Positions 1-5,484 of a DNA stretch of 5,822 bases are shown one piece after another. The position numbers and the translations under genes are program-made. Positions within the stretch are counted from its first letter, which is position 1; each line of letters opens with the position of its first letter. A model generated the notes under the pieces. That model was not told the origin of the DNA, did no database searches, and worked only from the letters and a program-made list of their open reading frames with translations. Source of the DNA: an uncultured Bacilli bacterium (GTDB taxonomy: Bacteria; Bacillota_I; Bacilli_A; RF39; UBA660); NCBI GenBank assembly GCA_949113215.1, contig CARZYU010000049.1, positions 1 through 5,822 of the forward strand. The letters are read 5' to 3'.

Positions 1-236
1 AGCATGTAACCAATTTTAATAGGATCTTTACCAAACGAAAATTCTCCTTCTGACTTCTTTTCCAATCCACAGAGAATCGAAAGAATGGTCGATTTTCCAC
101 AACCACTAGGGCCTACAATGGAAATAAATTCTTTCTCTTGTACAGAAAATGATACTTTGTCGACAGCCTCTATTTCACTCGATAAATCATGATACTTTTT
201 ACTGAGCTTTCTTATTTCCACTATTTGTTTTGTCAT
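1..236 (-). CDS. ABC transporter ATP-binding protein, nitrate/sulfonate/taurine-type (3' end missing)
   Basis: This is the N-terminal 78 codons of an ABC ATPase; the gene runs off the left edge. The visible protein starts MTKQIVEIRKLSKKY and has the Walker A loop GPSGCGKST at residues 42-50. It is cut at IGYML, just where the Q-loop glutamine is expected, so signature motif, Walker B and H-loop are not seen. Family knowledge: SsuB/TauB/ThiZ-like ATPases sit on the cytoplasmic face and power import with a permease dimer. Its ATG lies one base after the stop of the substrate-binding protein gene. An AAGGA ribosome binding site lies inside the end of that gene, so the two are co-transcribed and probably translationally coupled. 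The substrate cannot be told from this fragment. Confidence 0.93.
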   Translation of the reverse strand, partial: MTKQIVEIRKLSKKYHDLSSEIEAVDKVSFSVQEKEFISIVGPSGCGKSTILSILCGLEKKSEGEFSFGKDPIKIGYM

Positions 237-237
237 A

Positions 238-1221
238 TTATCCTTGATACATTAAGTCTTGAAATGGAACTTTTTCAGTAAGCTCTCCAGCTTCTATCAT
301 GATATCTTGTAAATGATTGAAGGACTCTTCCGTAAACTTCGTAGTCGTAGGCCAAGTATCTGCCTTACGATACCGTTTTACCACTTCAATCAAATCATTC
401 TTCGAAGTATCTGGGAACTCACTCATGATGGCATTTGCTACTTCTTCATCGCTATGATTATGAACATAATCAAGACCACGTTGGATCGCTCTTGTGAATT
501 TATCAATCACTTCAGGATGTGCTTCGATGTAACTGATTTTTGCACTGTAAGAAGTATATGGCACTACTCCTCCTAGTTCTCCAATCGATGCTACAACATA
601 ACCAAATCCTTGTTGTTCTACTTGAAGAGCATTCGGTTCAAATAAGGTTACAAAGTCTCCTGTGCCTCCAATGAATGCCCCACTCATCGCAGCAAAGGCA
701 ATGGAAGTATCAATCGTAAGATCGGTTTTTGGATTGATTCCATTCTGACTAAGAGCATACTCAAAAGTCATTTCTGGCATTCCACCTTTTCTTCCACCGA
801 TCACTGTTTTTCCTTTTAAGTCTTCTAAGGTGAAGTTTTCTATTTTTTCACGAGATACTAAGAATGTCCCATCTTTTTGCGTAAGTTGGGCAAAGGTTTT
901 TAGATAATCTTTTTCTTTTCCGTTATAGACATAAATGGTTGCTTCACTTCCTGAAAAACCGATGTCCGCATCTCCTGATAATACGGCTGCTGTTACCTTA
1001 TCTGCTCCTGGCGTTAAAATAACTTCCACATCGAGTCCTTCCTCTTCAAAGAAACCTTGTGTTAAAGCTACATATTGTGGAGCATAAAAAACAGTATGGG
1101 CAACCTCAGCCATCTTCACTTTCGTCAAATCATTCTCTTTCTCATTTCCACGAAATAGGACGCTACAAGCGATCAAGAGAAGACCAAGTGCTACCATAAT
1201 CGAAATAATAATTCGTTTCAA
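238..1221 (-). CDS. ABC transporter substrate-binding lipoprotein, SsuA/THI5 (NMT1-like) family
   Basis: 327 aa. The start codon is TTG, chosen because a perfect AGGAGG lies 7 nt upstream and the product begins with a proper signal peptide (MKR, then a hydrophobic stretch at residues 4-18). A lipobox LIAC places the lipidated cysteine at residue 19, so the mature protein should be tethered to the outer face of the membrane. The hydrophobic VLF right after the cysteine is slightly unusual. The body matches the NMT1/THI5-like periplasmic-binding fold: FYAPQYVALTQGFFEEEGLDVEV at about 45-67, GDADIGFSG at 83-91, DLKGKTVIGGRKGG at 134-147 and GDFVTLFEPNA at 188-198. Members bind pyrimidine (HMP), sulfonates, nitrate or related small molecules. 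The ligand here is unknown, and no TPP riboswitch is seen upstream, which gives no support to a thiamine role. The partner ATPase gene follows directly. Confidence 0.93.
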   Translation of the reverse strand: MKRIIISIMVALGLLLIACSVLFRGNEKENDLTKVKMAEVAHTVFYAPQYVALTQGFFEEEGLDVEVILTPGADKVTAAVLSGDADIGFSGSEATIYVYNGKEKDYLKTFAQLTQKDGTFLVSREKIENFTLEDLKGKTVIGGRKGGMPEMTFEYALSQNGINPKTDLTIDTSIAFAAMSGAFIGGTGDFVTLFEPNALQVEQQGFGYVVASIGELGGVVPYTSYSAKISYIEAHPEVIDKFTRAIQRGLDYVHNHSDEEVANAIMSEFPDTSKNDLIEVVKRYRKADTWPTTTKFTEESFNHLQDIMIEAGELTEKVPFQDLMYQG

Positions 1222-1228
1222 ACGTATT

Positions 1229-1234
1229 CCTCCT
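1229..1234 (-). promoter_or_regulatory. Ribosome binding site that fixes the TTG start of the substrate-binding protein
   Basis: AGGAGG on the minus strand, 7 nt before TTG at 1221-1219. The next in-frame ATG is codon 9, which would destroy the signal peptide, so the TTG start is well supported. Confidence 0.85.
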
Positions 1235-1247
1235 TTTCTTTCAAAGT

Positions 1248-1253
1248 ATTATA
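1248..1253 (-). promoter_or_regulatory. Possible -10 box upstream of the ABC transporter genes
   Basis: A perfect TATAAT lies 26 nt before the TTG start, in the 73-nt gap after the sortase-like gene. A start of transcription near 1241 would give a leader of about 20 nt that still contains the AGGAGG. No convincing -35 hexamer lies 16-18 nt upstream (GAACTT at 17 nt is poor), so the promoter would need an activator or be weak. No terminator is seen between the two genes, so read-through from the sortase-like gene is also possible. Confidence 0.4.
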
Positions 1254-1294
1254 TGTGTGGAAAATGAAATAAGTTCCCAAAAGAAAAAGACACC

Positions 1295-2044
1295 TTATGT
1301 ATCTTCTCTTCGCTTTGCATGAAGAAAGAGTAAGAAGGTATCCTCCCCTTCGACTACTGTTTTCATCGTCAATATTTGTTTTGTTTTGGTTACTTTAGTA
1401 GGAAAAAGATAACGAGATCGACGTTCTAATTCATGAATGGTATCACTCAAATCTAAGGCTTCCTCAAAGACCGTCTCGCTCATTTCTGGTTCTTCCCTAC
1501 TCACTTCGACGGAAAAAATTTCATAGCGATAAACTTCCTGGTCTGTCTCTAAAAAAAGTTCTTGATGGTTCACGCCAAAGTTGGGATCTAAATAGTTCTG
1601 TAGTTCATGAATCGAAAGATTCCAATGGTCAAAATCCCTGCCATAGAGAAACAGACGAGGGGAAGAAGTCATCTCATTTCGATAATCGAGAAAAATAGAA
1701 CCTGTCTTATTTTCGGTACGATCGAAGAGATGCGTTCGATAAAATTGGTTGTCATCACCTTTTACTAAAAGTGTACTTAACACTCCAGGAATCGAAAGTT
1801 TGGCGATAATATCATCGTTTTGAAACGTTCCTCTCAAATACTCTAAACTCCTGGTCTCTTGTTCCAAAAAAGATGCTTCCGTTAGAGAAACTGCCTGTTC
1901 AGTTTCCTCCAATTCTTTCTCGTATTGTTCCATCATATGACGGTTTACCAAAGCATTGGTAACATTCGATAAAAAAACGGTAAAAGCCCCAATTACCACA
2001 ATGATCATGACTCGATAAAGCAATCGTTTTGTACTAGTATCCAT
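1295..2044 (-). CDS. Sortase-B-like membrane protein lacking the catalytic residues (putative pseudosortase)
   Basis: 249 aa, ATG start with GAGG 6 nt upstream. Residues 1-11 are basic and cytoplasmic, 12-32 form one membrane segment, and 36-66 are a charged helix-forming stretch. The rest reads as a class B sortase domain outside the membrane: IPG at 85-87, DDNQFYRTHLFD at 97-108, GSIFLDYRNE at 115-124, YLDPNF at 151-156, YEIFSV at 174-179, KQILT at 222-226 and a final LHAK at 241-244. Class B sortases attach proteins to peptidoglycan with a His-Cys-Arg triad. Here YGHN of the family is YGRD (R136), LSTC is MKTV (V230), and no Arg stands before the last strand. The protein has no cysteine at all, so transpeptidation by the known mechanism is ruled out. 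The R136 (AGG) and V230 (GTA) codons each need at least two changes to restore the catalytic residue. The role is unknown; binding, scaffolding or a regulatory role are guesses. Confidence 0.8.
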   Translation of the reverse strand: MDTSTKRLLYRVMIIVVIGAFTVFLSNVTNALVNRHMMEQYEKELEETEQAVSLTEASFLEQETRSLEYLRGTFQNDDIIAKLSIPGVLSTLLVKGDDNQFYRTHLFDRTENKTGSIFLDYRNEMTSSPRLFLYGRDFDHWNLSIHELQNYLDPNFGVNHQELFLETDQEVYRYEIFSVEVSREEPEMSETVFEEALDLSDTIHELERRSRYLFPTKVTKTKQILTMKTVVEGEDTFLLFLHAKRREDT

Positions 2045-2068
2045 AATCTCCCTCTTTTCTTTTATTAA

Positions 2069-2096
2069 ATAATAGAAAAGATGAAAAATTTGTCAG
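2069..2096 (-). promoter_or_regulatory. Candidate promoter of the sortase-like gene
   Basis: On the minus strand, CTGACA (2096-2091, one mismatch to TTGACA), a 16-bp spacer and TATTAT (2074-2069, one mismatch to TATAAT). Transcription would start near 2062, leaving a leader of about 18 nt that includes the GAGGGAG ribosome binding site. It sits immediately after the T-run of the upstream terminator, which supports an independent transcription unit. Confidence 0.55.
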
Positions 2097-2122
2097 AAAA
2101 AAACGATTGTGATGCAATCGTT
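2097..2122 (-). terminator. Intrinsic terminator of the tsaE-tsaB-rimI-tsaD-nucleotidyltransferase operon
   Basis: A perfect 8-bp stem, AACGATTG and CAATCGTT, encloses the 5-nt loop CATCA, and the descending arm runs directly into seven T residues on the minus strand. The first stem arm includes two bases of the nucleotidyltransferase stop codon (2123-2121), so terminator and stop overlap. Confidence 0.88.
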
Positions 2123-2873
2123 ACTTTTTTGTTTGAAATAATTCTCTTACTTCCTTTAGAGCTCCATGCGTTCCAACATCATAACAAACTCCATCGGTAA
2201 AACAGTAAGCATAAAAAGGAATCTTTTTGTAGAGATATGCTGGTAATCTTCCTGGAGAATCAGGATTATTTCCTTCTTTCAAATAAGTTTTGATTTCTTT
2301 TAACATCTCCCTCGGATAAACATAGGTAGCCCAAACTCGGATGTTGGTAGCTGGTTGTTCTGGTTTTTCGGCAAGTTCTAATACTTTACCATCGGAAGAT
2401 AAGGTTGCAATCGCAAATTGCTTTAAGTACTCATAATCGTCGCACAACTGATCTGCCACCAACGTTGGAGCCTTCTTTTCCTTATAGAAATCGATCACGC
2501 CTTTTAAGGCATAATCGTAGAGGTTATCGGCGGCAATGACTAAGATATCATCGTCGATGTTCATTTCATTGATGACAAACTGCATATCACCAATGGCTCC
2601 CAAACGATCGTCATTGGAAGTCGTTCCATCGTCTAAGACGGTAATGGGTTTTGGATTATCCAAATGATCCTGTTGCCATTTTACAAAATGTTCATAATAA
2701 CGATGATTGGTTACGATATAGACCGCATCCACTTCTTCGATAGTATTGACTTGTTCCAAGTTGTAATCAAGAATGGTCTTTCCTTCTTTGATTTCCAATA
2801 AATGTTTTGGAAAATTTTCGGTAATGGGGAATAATCTCGTCGCATATCCTGCGCATAATAAAATACATTTCAT
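2121..2873 (-). CDS. Sugar-phosphate nucleotidyltransferase (RmlA/GalU-like NTP_transferase fold)
   Basis: 250 aa, ATG start with AAGGAG 8 nt upstream; that site overlaps the tsaD stop, so the gene belongs to the same operon (12-nt gap). The N-terminal nucleotide-binding loop is a variant of GGxGTRLxPxTxxxPK: CAGYATRLFPITENFPK at residues 7-23, with the expected R13 and K23. Further family marks are AADN at 114-117 (probable Mg-binding Asp116), AEKPEQP at 168-174 and YDVGTHGALKEV at 231-242. Family members join a sugar 1-phosphate or similar phosphate to an NTP, releasing pyrophosphate, in the cytoplasm. The protein stops soon after the catalytic core and lacks a C-terminal beta-helix or acyltransferase domain, so it is not GlmU- or GlgC-like. 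Sugar and nucleotide cannot be named. No other sugar-pathway gene is visible nearby. Confidence 0.87.
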   Translation of the reverse strand: MKCILLCAGYATRLFPITENFPKHLLEIKEGKTILDYNLEQVNTIEEVDAVYIVTNHRYYEHFVKWQQDHLDNPKPITVLDDGTTSNDDRLGAIGDMQFVINEMNIDDDILVIAADNLYDYALKGVIDFYKEKKAPTLVADQLCDDYEYLKQFAIATLSSDGKVLELAEKPEQPATNIRVWATYVYPREMLKEIKTYLKEGNNPDSPGRLPAYLYKKIPFYAYCFTDGVCYDVGTHGALKEVRELFQTKK

Positions 2874-2885
2874 AATGTTCTCTCC

Positions 2886-3881
2886 TTATCTTAATGTATC
2901 ATTTGATTTACTATTTAAATCGAAATCTGCAATTCTTCCTTGTTGATAGGCAAAATAACCTGCCGCAGCAATCATCGCACCATTATCGGTGCAAAAGCGT
3001 AATTCTGGAACGGAAAAGCCAATCTGTTTTCTTTCACAAAGATTCTTGACTCCATCCCTAATTCCACTGTTGGCAGCGACTCCTCCTGCTACTATGACAT
3101 GTTCCACTTTCCATCGATCAATTGCTTTTTCCGTCTTTTTGAGAATACTTTCGACCACAACTTTTTGAAAGGAAGCTGCCAAGTCTTCTTTGATGAGTGG
3201 AATACCTCGCTGTTCTAAGTTATGAGAAAGATTGATCACCGCACTTTTTAAACCACTGAAGCTAAAATCGTAACTGTCGTCGTTTAACGGAATTGGCAAG
3301 GGATAACTTGCTTCTCCAAGGCCTGCCAAATGATCGATCTTTGGTCCCCCAGGATAGCCTAATCCTGCTACCCTAGCAACTTTGTCGTAACATTCTCCTA
3401 CCGCATCGTCTAAGGTTCCTCCTAATTTTTCAAAGGAATAATGCTCCTTCATATAAATGAGTTCGGTATGTCCTCCACTGACGACCAAAGCAAGAAGTGG
3501 GAATTTCATTTCTTTTGCTAAAGCATTCGCATAGATATGTCCTGCAATATGATGAACGGGAATCAAAGGTATATCATAGAGGTAGGCTAACGTTTTAGCG
3601 GCTTCCAAACCTACTAATAAAGATCCGATCAATCCTGGTCCATAAGCAATAGCAATGGCATCGATCTCTTCCATCGTCATATGAGCTTGCTTTAGGGTCT
3701 CCTCTAAAACCATCGTAATATTTTTCACGTGATGACGACTAGCAATTTCAGGAACTACTCCCCCATAATTGGTATGAATATCAATCTGGGAAAGAATCAC
3801 GGTAGCAATTTCTTCGGTTCCATCTTTGACAATTGAACAACTTGTCTCATCACAACTACTTTCAATTCCTAAGATTGTCAT
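2886..3881 (-). CDS. tsaD: tRNA A37 threonylcarbamoyltransferase TsaD (t6A synthesis)
   Basis: 331 aa, the normal family length. TsaD transfers the threonylcarbamoyl group from threonylcarbamoyl-AMP to A37 of ANN-decoding tRNAs, working with TsaB and TsaE in the cytoplasm. Numbered from the chosen start: ILGIESSCDET at 3-13, PEIASRHH at 44-51, the metal-binding HHIAGH at 110-115 (H111 and H115), SGGHTEL at 135-141, GGTLDDAVGECYDKVAR at 154-170, FSFSGLKSAV at 206-215, VAGGVAANSG at 264-273, and CTDNGAMIA at 297-305 with metal ligand D299. All expected active-site residues are present. An in-frame ATG five codons upstream exists, but the start at 3881 has GGAGG 7 nt before it and makes a 4-nt ATGA overlap with the rimI stop, implying coupled translation. 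Confidence 0.97.
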   Translation of the reverse strand: MTILGIESSCDETSCSIVKDGTEEIATVILSQIDIHTNYGGVVPEIASRHHVKNITMVLEETLKQAHMTMEEIDAIAIAYGPGLIGSLLVGLEAAKTLAYLYDIPLIPVHHIAGHIYANALAKEMKFPLLALVVSGGHTELIYMKEHYSFEKLGGTLDDAVGECYDKVARVAGLGYPGGPKIDHLAGLGEASYPLPIPLNDDSYDFSFSGLKSAVINLSHNLEQRGIPLIKEDLAASFQKVVVESILKKTEKAIDRWKVEHVIVAGGVAANSGIRDGVKNLCERKQIGFSVPELRFCTDNGAMIAAAGYFAYQQGRIADFDLNSKSNDTLR

Positions 3882-4300
3882 TTCATCGCCTCCCATTCCA
3901 TTAGAATGCCATCGACCCCTTGATAGTAATTTTCTCTGGTAGCTACTTTTTTAAATCCGTATTTTTCATACAGTTTCAATGCCTTCCAATTTTCTTTATT
4001 TACTTCCAAGGTGATATTTTTCTTTTTTTCTTCTTGAGCTTTCGCAAGCAATGCTTCTAGTAGTTTGGAAGCAATTCCTCGCTTTCGATATTCTTCGATT
4101 ACTTCTATCTGGTCTAACTCTATTCTCTCATAAATTTGACTATAAAACAAATATCCAACTATTTGTTGATCTTCTAGATAGAAAAAAGCTCCAAAGAACG
4201 GATTCTTTTCTTGTTCCATTCGAACTTGATCAACAATACCAAAAAGATCAATCACCTTTGATTCATCTTCCTTTAATAAACTATCCTGCGTGATGATCAT
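3878..4300 (-). CDS. rimI: Ribosomal-protein-alanine N-acetyltransferase RimI (GNAT family)
   Basis: 140 aa, slightly short for RimI (about 150). A GNAT acetyltransferase that moves acetyl from acetyl-CoA to protein N-termini; the classical target in enterobacteria is ribosomal protein S18, but targets in this host are unknown. Visible marks: the acetyl-CoA loop RKRGIA at residues 72-77 (R/QxxGxG/A), LEVNKEN at 98-104 with the likely catalytic base E99, KLYEKYGF at 109-116 with the likely general acid Y111, and NYYQGVDGILMEW at 124-136. The E99/Y111 spacing equals that of E103/Y115 in Salmonella RimI. The start overlaps the end of tsaB by 20 nt and has only a weak AGAAG ahead of it, so translation may depend on ribosomes finishing tsaB. 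GTG at codon 16 is a less likely start. Confidence 0.9.
   Translation of the reverse strand: MIITQDSLLKEDESKVIDLFGIVDQVRMEQEKNPFFGAFFYLEDQQIVGYLFYSQIYERIELDQIEVIEEYRKRGIASKLLEALLAKAQEEKKKNITLEVNKENWKALKLYEKYGFKKVATRENYYQGVDGILMEWEAMK
3889..3893 (-). promoter_or_regulatory. Ribosome binding site deciding the tsaD start
   Basis: GGAGG on the minus strand, 7 nt before ATG at 3881-3879. It lies downstream of the alternative ATG at 3896-3894, which has no comparable site, so the shorter TsaD is preferred. Confidence 0.85.
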
Positions 4301-4925
4301 GTTCTTCTAACTTCTCTTCCGCTTCGGTTTGTTTTAAATAATTCGGTTCCAAACTATGGGGATTGACCAAAGTTCTACTGGATACTTGTTTTACAATTTT
4401 TTCAATATCTGGATCGTATTCTTCCCATGGAAGAGCAAGAGGAATCTCTTGATGGCTGATAATTTTACCATTCGGATACTTTTCTAATTCTTTTTGAAAA
4501 TCAGAAAGCAAAATGTGTTTGTCTTGCCAAACGACATTTCCAAGAGAATCGTAGATTCCAGCGTAATAATAATTTCTTCTAGCATCGATCATCGGAACAA
4601 AATAGGTTGCGTCGTTTCCCGATAGAGCCATTGCTTCTAAACTAGAAAGAGGAACGATCTCAATTTGTTTGGACCAAGCCCAAGTTTTCGCAATGGTAAG
4701 ACCAATTCGAATCCCCGTAAACGATCCTGGTCCAGTCACCACAACGATTCGTCCAATGCTATTTTTATCAATGTTATTTTTCTCAAGCATTTCGATTATT
4801 TTTGGCAAACTAAAACTAGATAAATCCTTATCCAATTTTTCTTTGACACAATCGATTAACGTATCGTCTTCGACAATTCCTGTATATAGCCAACTAGAAG
4901 AGGTGTCTAAATACAACGTTCTCAC
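4281..4925 (-). CDS. tsaB: tRNA threonylcarbamoyladenosine synthesis scaffold protein TsaB
   Basis: 214 aa, near the lower end of the family range. TsaB is an inactive ASKHA-fold paralogue of TsaD that dimerises with it and, with TsaE, forms the t6A-making complex. Visible marks: LYLDTSS at residues 4-10, the strongly conserved GPGSFTGIRIGLTIAK at 65-80, MIDARRNYYY at 112-121, and the C-terminal LEPNYLKQTEAEEK at 192-205. The usual HSxxLxP motif near residue 35 reads LSSFSLP, so its His is missing. The start codon is GTG, supported by GAGG 7 nt upstream; it makes a GTGA 4-nt overlap with the tsaE stop. The last residues (HDHHAG) are encoded in the 20-nt overlap with rimI. Confidence 0.95.
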   Translation of the reverse strand: MRTLYLDTSSSWLYTGIVEDDTLIDCVKEKLDKDLSSFSLPKIIEMLEKNNIDKNSIGRIVVVTGPGSFTGIRIGLTIAKTWAWSKQIEIVPLSSLEAMALSGNDATYFVPMIDARRNYYYAGIYDSLGNVVWQDKHILLSDFQKELEKYPNGKIISHQEIPLALPWEEYDPDIEKIVKQVSSRTLVNPHSLEPNYLKQTEAEEKLEEHDHHAG

Positions 4926-5374
4926 ACAACCGCCTCACAAACATCTTCATACTTTCTACCATGAGGAGTTAGGATTAGGACTCGTACATCTTCATCTAAC
5001 ACTTTAATCCGAATATCCAAACGTTCTTCTGGTAGATAGTCTTTGATCATATCAGCCCATTCGATGATGGTAATACCACCTTTGGTATAGTACTCTTCAA
5101 TTCCAAGTTCATCCACTTTTCCATCCAAACGATACACATCCATGTGATAAAGTGGTAATTCCCCATTTTGATACTCCTTGATGATATTGAAGGTAGGAGA
5201 AGTAATGGCTTCTTCAATTCCTAAAGCATGCGCAAAACCTTTGGTAAAAACGGTTTTGCCACTTCCTAAATCTCCTTCTAGACAAATTACCATGTTGGGA
5301 AATTTTTCTGATTCGATATTCTGGGCCACTGTAGTGGTATCTTGTTCACTTCTTGACGTTATTTTATAATCCAT
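4922..5374 (-). CDS. tsaE: tRNA threonylcarbamoyladenosine synthesis ATPase TsaE
   Basis: 150 aa from the chosen ATG, the usual family length. TsaE is a small P-loop ATPase needed for turnover of the TsaB-TsaD complex in bacterial t6A synthesis. Numbered from this start: Walker A GDLGSGKT at 34-41, the switch motif SPTF at 59-62, HMDVYRL at 77-83 with probable Mg-binding D79, and GITIIEWAD at 100-108 with E105 and W106. The frame is open to a TTG four codons upstream (5386), but the promoter just ahead puts the start of transcription near 5384, leaving that TTG outside the message. The ATG at 5374 has GGTGAT 4 nt before it. This is the first gene of the operon, and its stop overlaps the tsaB GTG start. 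Confidence 0.96.
   Translation of the reverse strand: MDYKITSRSEQDTTTVAQNIESEKFPNMVICLEGDLGSGKTVFTKGFAHALGIEEAITSPTFNIIKEYQNGELPLYHMDVYRLDGKVDELGIEEYYTKGGITIIEWADMIKDYLPEERLDIRIKVLDEDVRVLILTPHGRKYEDVCEAVV
4933..4936 (-). promoter_or_regulatory. Ribosome binding site supporting the GTG start of tsaB
   Basis: GAGG on the minus strand within the last codons of tsaE, 7 nt before GTG at 4925-4923. Confidence 0.7.
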
Positions 5375-5378
5375 TTTT

Positions 5379-5384
5379 ATCACC
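5379..5384 (-). promoter_or_regulatory. Unusual ribosome binding site of tsaE at the very 5' end of the message
   Basis: GGTGAT on the minus strand, 4 nt before ATG at 5374. It lacks the GGAGG core but equals the right half of the extended Shine-Dalgarno sequence AAGGAGGTGAT, so it can still pair with the 16S rRNA tail. Given the promoter position, the leader would be only about 10 nt. Confidence 0.5.
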
Positions 5385-5390
5385 AATTTT

Positions 5391-5420
5391 ATTATAGCAA
5401 AGTCTAAAATTTGTTTTCAA
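5391..5420 (-). promoter_or_regulatory. Promoter of the tsaE-tsaB-rimI-tsaD-nucleotidyltransferase operon
   Basis: On the minus strand, a TTGAAA -35 (5420-5415), an 18-bp spacer ending in TGC, and a perfect TATAAT -10 (5396-5391). The TGC makes it an extended -10 (TGnTATAAT). This is a strong sigma-A-type promoter, expected to be constitutive for a core tRNA-modification operon. Predicted transcription start is near 5384. Confidence 0.8.
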
Positions 5421-5431
5421 GGCATTTTACA

Positions 5432-5451
5432 CTATTCCCATACGGAAATAG
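5432..5451 (-). repeat. Imperfect inverted repeat between the oxidoreductase gene and the tsaE promoter
   Basis: Minus strand CTATTTCC, 4-nt loop GTAT, GGGAATAG: eight pairs including one G-U. It is not followed by a T-run on either strand, so it is a poor intrinsic terminator. It could be an operator, an mRNA 3'-end hairpin for the upstream gene, or chance. A TTGACA hexamer (5465-5460) lies just upstream but has no good -10 at 16-18 nt. Confidence 0.4.
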
Positions 5452-5484
5452 AAAGAAGTTGTCAATCCTCGATAGCAAAGAACT

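Noticed and set aside
313..576. Plus-strand open frame of 87 codons opposite the substrate-binding protein gene
   Set aside because: It lies wholly inside a well-supported gene on the other strand, has no recognisable domain, and the composition looks like an antisense shadow.
1222..1294. TPP or other riboswitch ahead of the NMT1-like binding protein
   Set aside because: The gap is only 73 nt, with no THI-box sequence and no stable hairpin; it is too short for such an element.
3882..3896. Five-codon N-terminal extension of TsaD from the ATG at 3896
   Set aside because: No ribosome binding site precedes it, while GGAGG lies ideally before the ATG at 3881, and TsaD proteins begin close to the ILGIESS motif.
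4051..5369. Plus-strand open frames at 4051-4293, 4669-5007 and 5178-5369
   Set aside because: They are antisense to rimI, tsaB and tsaE, which carry unmistakable family motifs. None of the three has a protein signature of its own.
5375..5386. Four-codon extension of TsaE from the TTG at 5386
   Set aside because: The predicted transcription start is near 5384 and no ribosome binding site can precede this codon on that message.
5387..5484. Intrinsic terminator after the oxidoreductase gene
   Set aside because: The only hairpin (5432-5451) is followed by TGTAAAATG on the minus strand, with no T-run.
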